Shown piece after piece: positions 27,224-28,234 of a stretch of DNA of 28,234 bases. The notes beneath the pieces are model-generated. The model was not told the origin of the DNA, ran no database searches, and saw only the letters and a program-made list of their open reading frames with translations. The position numbers and the translations under genes are program-made. The stretch covers positions 1 to 28,234 of the forward strand of contig CAYIEP010000003.1 of the NCBI GenBank assembly GCA_964362515.1, written 5' to 3'. Position 1 is the first letter of the stretch, and the number at the start of each line of letters is the position of its first letter. Source of the stretch: CAYIEP01 sp964362515. Its GTDB lineage: Bacteria > Patescibacteriota > Minisyncoccia > UBA6257 > UBA9933.

Positions 27224-28089
27224 AATAATTTATTGTTTTGCTCTAATCTTTTAATAAAAGCCTTAAAGCCCATTTTTTTGAAATAAGCGACAAGCGTTTT
27301 TTGAGCGGCTTCTTTATGCCTTAATTCTTCAAGATTTATTTCAATCGGCGCGTCTCTTCTTATCGTCGCCAGATTTAAAGAAAGAAAAACTTGTTCTTTA
27401 AAGGGGAAAATTTTCTGATAATTTTTTTCTTCAACGCCTTTCTCGAAGAAATTTTTAACGCTTCCGTATTTTTTAATTATTTCAGAAGCGGTTTTCGGCC
27501 CGATGCCGGGAGCCCCCGGAATATTATCCGACTGGTCGCCGACTAAAGCCTTGTATTCCGGTAATTGACTCGGCAAAACGCCGTATCTTTCAATAACCGC
27601 TTTCTCGTCATAAATAATCGTTTCGCTCACGCCCTTTTTAAATGTTTCAACCAGTATTTTTTCATTGTCTATTAATTGAAGATTATCCATATCGCCGGTA
27701 AGAATGATTATTTTTAAATCCGGAACGTTTTTAAATTTTTCAACGGCCGTGCCTATCAAATCATCGCCTTCAAACCCGATTTTTTCATAAGTTTTTATCC
27801 CAAAAAGTTCAAACAAATTATGAGCTTCTTTAATTTGGAGAATTAATTCGTCGGGAGCTTTCGGCCGGTGAATTTTATATTCGTCAAAAATCTTTTTTCT
27901 GAATGTCGGCTCGGGCCGGTCAAAAAGAGCGGCGATAAAATCAGGCCTGTTCTCTTTCAGTATTTTAAGAAAAATATTTGATAAACCATAAAGAGCGCCG
28001 GTCGGAAATTTTTCTTTATTTGTAAAAGGCGGCAAGGCGTAAAAACATCTGTAAATTAAAGAATTGGCGTCAATCAGCATTAAGGTCAT
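27220..28089 (-). CDS. Stand-alone 5'-3' exonuclease/flap endonuclease (Pol I N-domain)
   Basis: This removes RNA primers and 5' flaps during lagging-strand synthesis and repair. The 289 residues equal only the N-terminal nuclease domain of DNA polymerase I. Metal-binding motifs are present: LMLIDANSLIYRCFYA (D7), the FDRPEPTFR segment, GFEGDDLIGT, LTGDMDNLQL, and the helix-three-turn motif GDQSDNIPGAPGIGPKTA. The protein ends after IKRL, where the polymerase part would begin, and a stop follows cleanly, so it is a natural single-domain form. It converges with the M64-like gene (4-nt overlap). Its polymerase partner is not in this window. Confidence 0.93.
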   Translation of the reverse strand: MTLMLIDANSLIYRCFYALPPFTNKEKFPTGALYGLSNIFLKILKENRPDFIAALFDRPEPTFRKKIFDEYKIHRPKAPDELILQIKEAHNLFELFGIKTYEKIGFEGDDLIGTAVEKFKNVPDLKIIILTGDMDNLQLIDNEKILVETFKKGVSETIIYDEKAVIERYGVLPSQLPEYKALVGDQSDNIPGAPGIGPKTASEIIKKYGSVKNFFEKGVEEKNYQKIFPFKEQVFLSLNLATIRRDAPIEINLEELRHKEAAQKTLVAYFKKMGFKAFIKRLEQNNKLF

Positions 28090-28095
28090 TAGAAA

Positions 28096-28104
28096 ATCAT
28101 AACA
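28096..28104 (-). promoter_or_regulatory. Exonuclease promoter, extended -10, leaderless geometry
   Basis: The minus strand reads TGTTATGAT: a TGn extension and TATGAT, ending 6 nt before the ATG at 28089. No clear -35 is present. Confidence 0.5.
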
Positions 28105-28106
28105 CG

Positions 28107-28150
28107 AAAAAATCTATCCAGTTATCTCGCTATGACAAATTAACTGGATA
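28107..28150 (-). terminator. Probable terminator for a minus-strand gene to the right
   Basis: TATCCAGTTA (28115-28124) and TAACTGGATA (28141-28150) form a perfect 10-bp stem with a 16-nt loop. On the minus strand a GATTTTTT tract follows. The stem is AT-rich, so it is of moderate strength. The transcript would come from beyond the window. Confidence 0.5.
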
Positions 28151-28234
28151 AAAAAAGGAATGCCGCTTATCCACTTTCTTTTTATAACCAAATCAAATAT
28201 AATTACTTCAACAAACCAATGAAAAGTCCCAAAA
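28151..28234 (+). other. Window-edge region with possible promoter and gene start
   Basis: A perfect TATAAT (28198-28203) lies 15 nt before an ATG at 28219 that opens MKSPK and runs off the window. No -35 or Shine-Dalgarno is clear. TTATCCACT (28168-28176) is one base from a DnaA box but stands alone. Too little sequence is present for a firm call. Confidence 0.2.

Noticed and set aside
28168..28176. TTATCCACT as a DnaA box and second origin signal
   Set aside because: It is a single near-match far from dnaA with no neighbouring boxes, as expected by chance in AT-rich DNA.
1..28234. CRISPR array, prophage, IS element, rRNA, defence system or UGA-recoded code
   Set aside because: No regularly spaced repeats, phage or transposase genes, rRNA or nuclease/helicase defence cassettes were seen. 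TGA ends several genes cleanly, so it is a stop codon here.

Overview
This window is AT-rich, gene-dense bacterial DNA made up almost entirely of housekeeping genes. The organism looks like a member of the Candidate Phyla Radiation (Patescibacteria, most likely Parcubacteria-like). That placement is inferred from several traits seen together: very short spacers, overlapping genes, a stand-alone Pol I-type 5'-3' exonuclease, a short four-repeat S1 protein, a lamin-tail-domain protein, an M64-like protein, a Mur ligase with no classical N-terminal domain, and a NYN protein between rpsO and pnp. TGA is used as a stop (jag, rnpA, femX, pilB ends), so the standard bacterial code applies and the UGA-recoding CPR lineages are unlikely.

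Layout. Positions 1-3206 (minus strand) hold rpsA, ftsH, tRNA-Ile(UAU) and tRNA-Val(UAC) as one apparent transcript. Positions 3207-3690 hold a tiny 39-codon gene with its own Shine-Dalgarno and terminator, followed by a hairpin repeat. Positions 3690-6591 are the rpsO-NYN-pnp operon. rpsT and ruvA diverge near 6900, and ruvA is followed by a coiled-coil M23 peptidase. A FemX-type/Mur-ligase pair lies on the minus strand at 8791-11090. A translationally coupled pair of small genes is at 11177-11574, followed by a second copy of the hairpin repeat. Positions 11789-15449 carry a beta-CASP RNase, a SLOG protein, an amino-acid permease and a BCAM0308/NMD3-like protein. Positions 15446-18640 (minus) carry pilB/gspE, ruvB and a lamin-tail protein. 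A cysteine-rich lipoprotein, ruvC, a 46-aa zinc ribbon and a class A PBP follow on the plus strand. Positions 21890-26222 are the classic origin neighbourhood: dnaN and dnaA leftward, rpmH-rnpA-yidC-jag rightward. The window ends with a degenerate M64-like membrane protein and the stand-alone exonuclease.

How the genes work together. Three functions recur: DNA replication and recombination (dnaA, dnaN, exonuclease, ruvA, ruvB and ruvC in three separate places), RNA decay and translation (rpsA, rpsO, rpsT, rpmH, pnp, NYN, beta-CASP RNase, rnpA, jag), and the cell envelope (ftsH, yidC, PBP1, Mur ligase, FemX, M23, pilus ATPase).

The main pattern is in gene starts. Most housekeeping transcription units have a TANNNT -10 hexamer ending only 6-8 nt before the start codon and no Shine-Dalgarno, so they look leaderless. 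The few small orphan genes (39 aa, 56+75 aa, 89-aa lipoprotein) have strong Shine-Dalgarnos, longer leaders and their own terminators. I see no CRISPR array, prophage, insertion sequence, rRNA or defence island. The most unusual items are the leaderless/SD split, a hairpin repeat shared by the leaders of two RNA-decay transcription units, the orphan small genes, a probable AUU start for the PBP, and lesions in key motifs of the M64-like and zinc-ribbon proteins.
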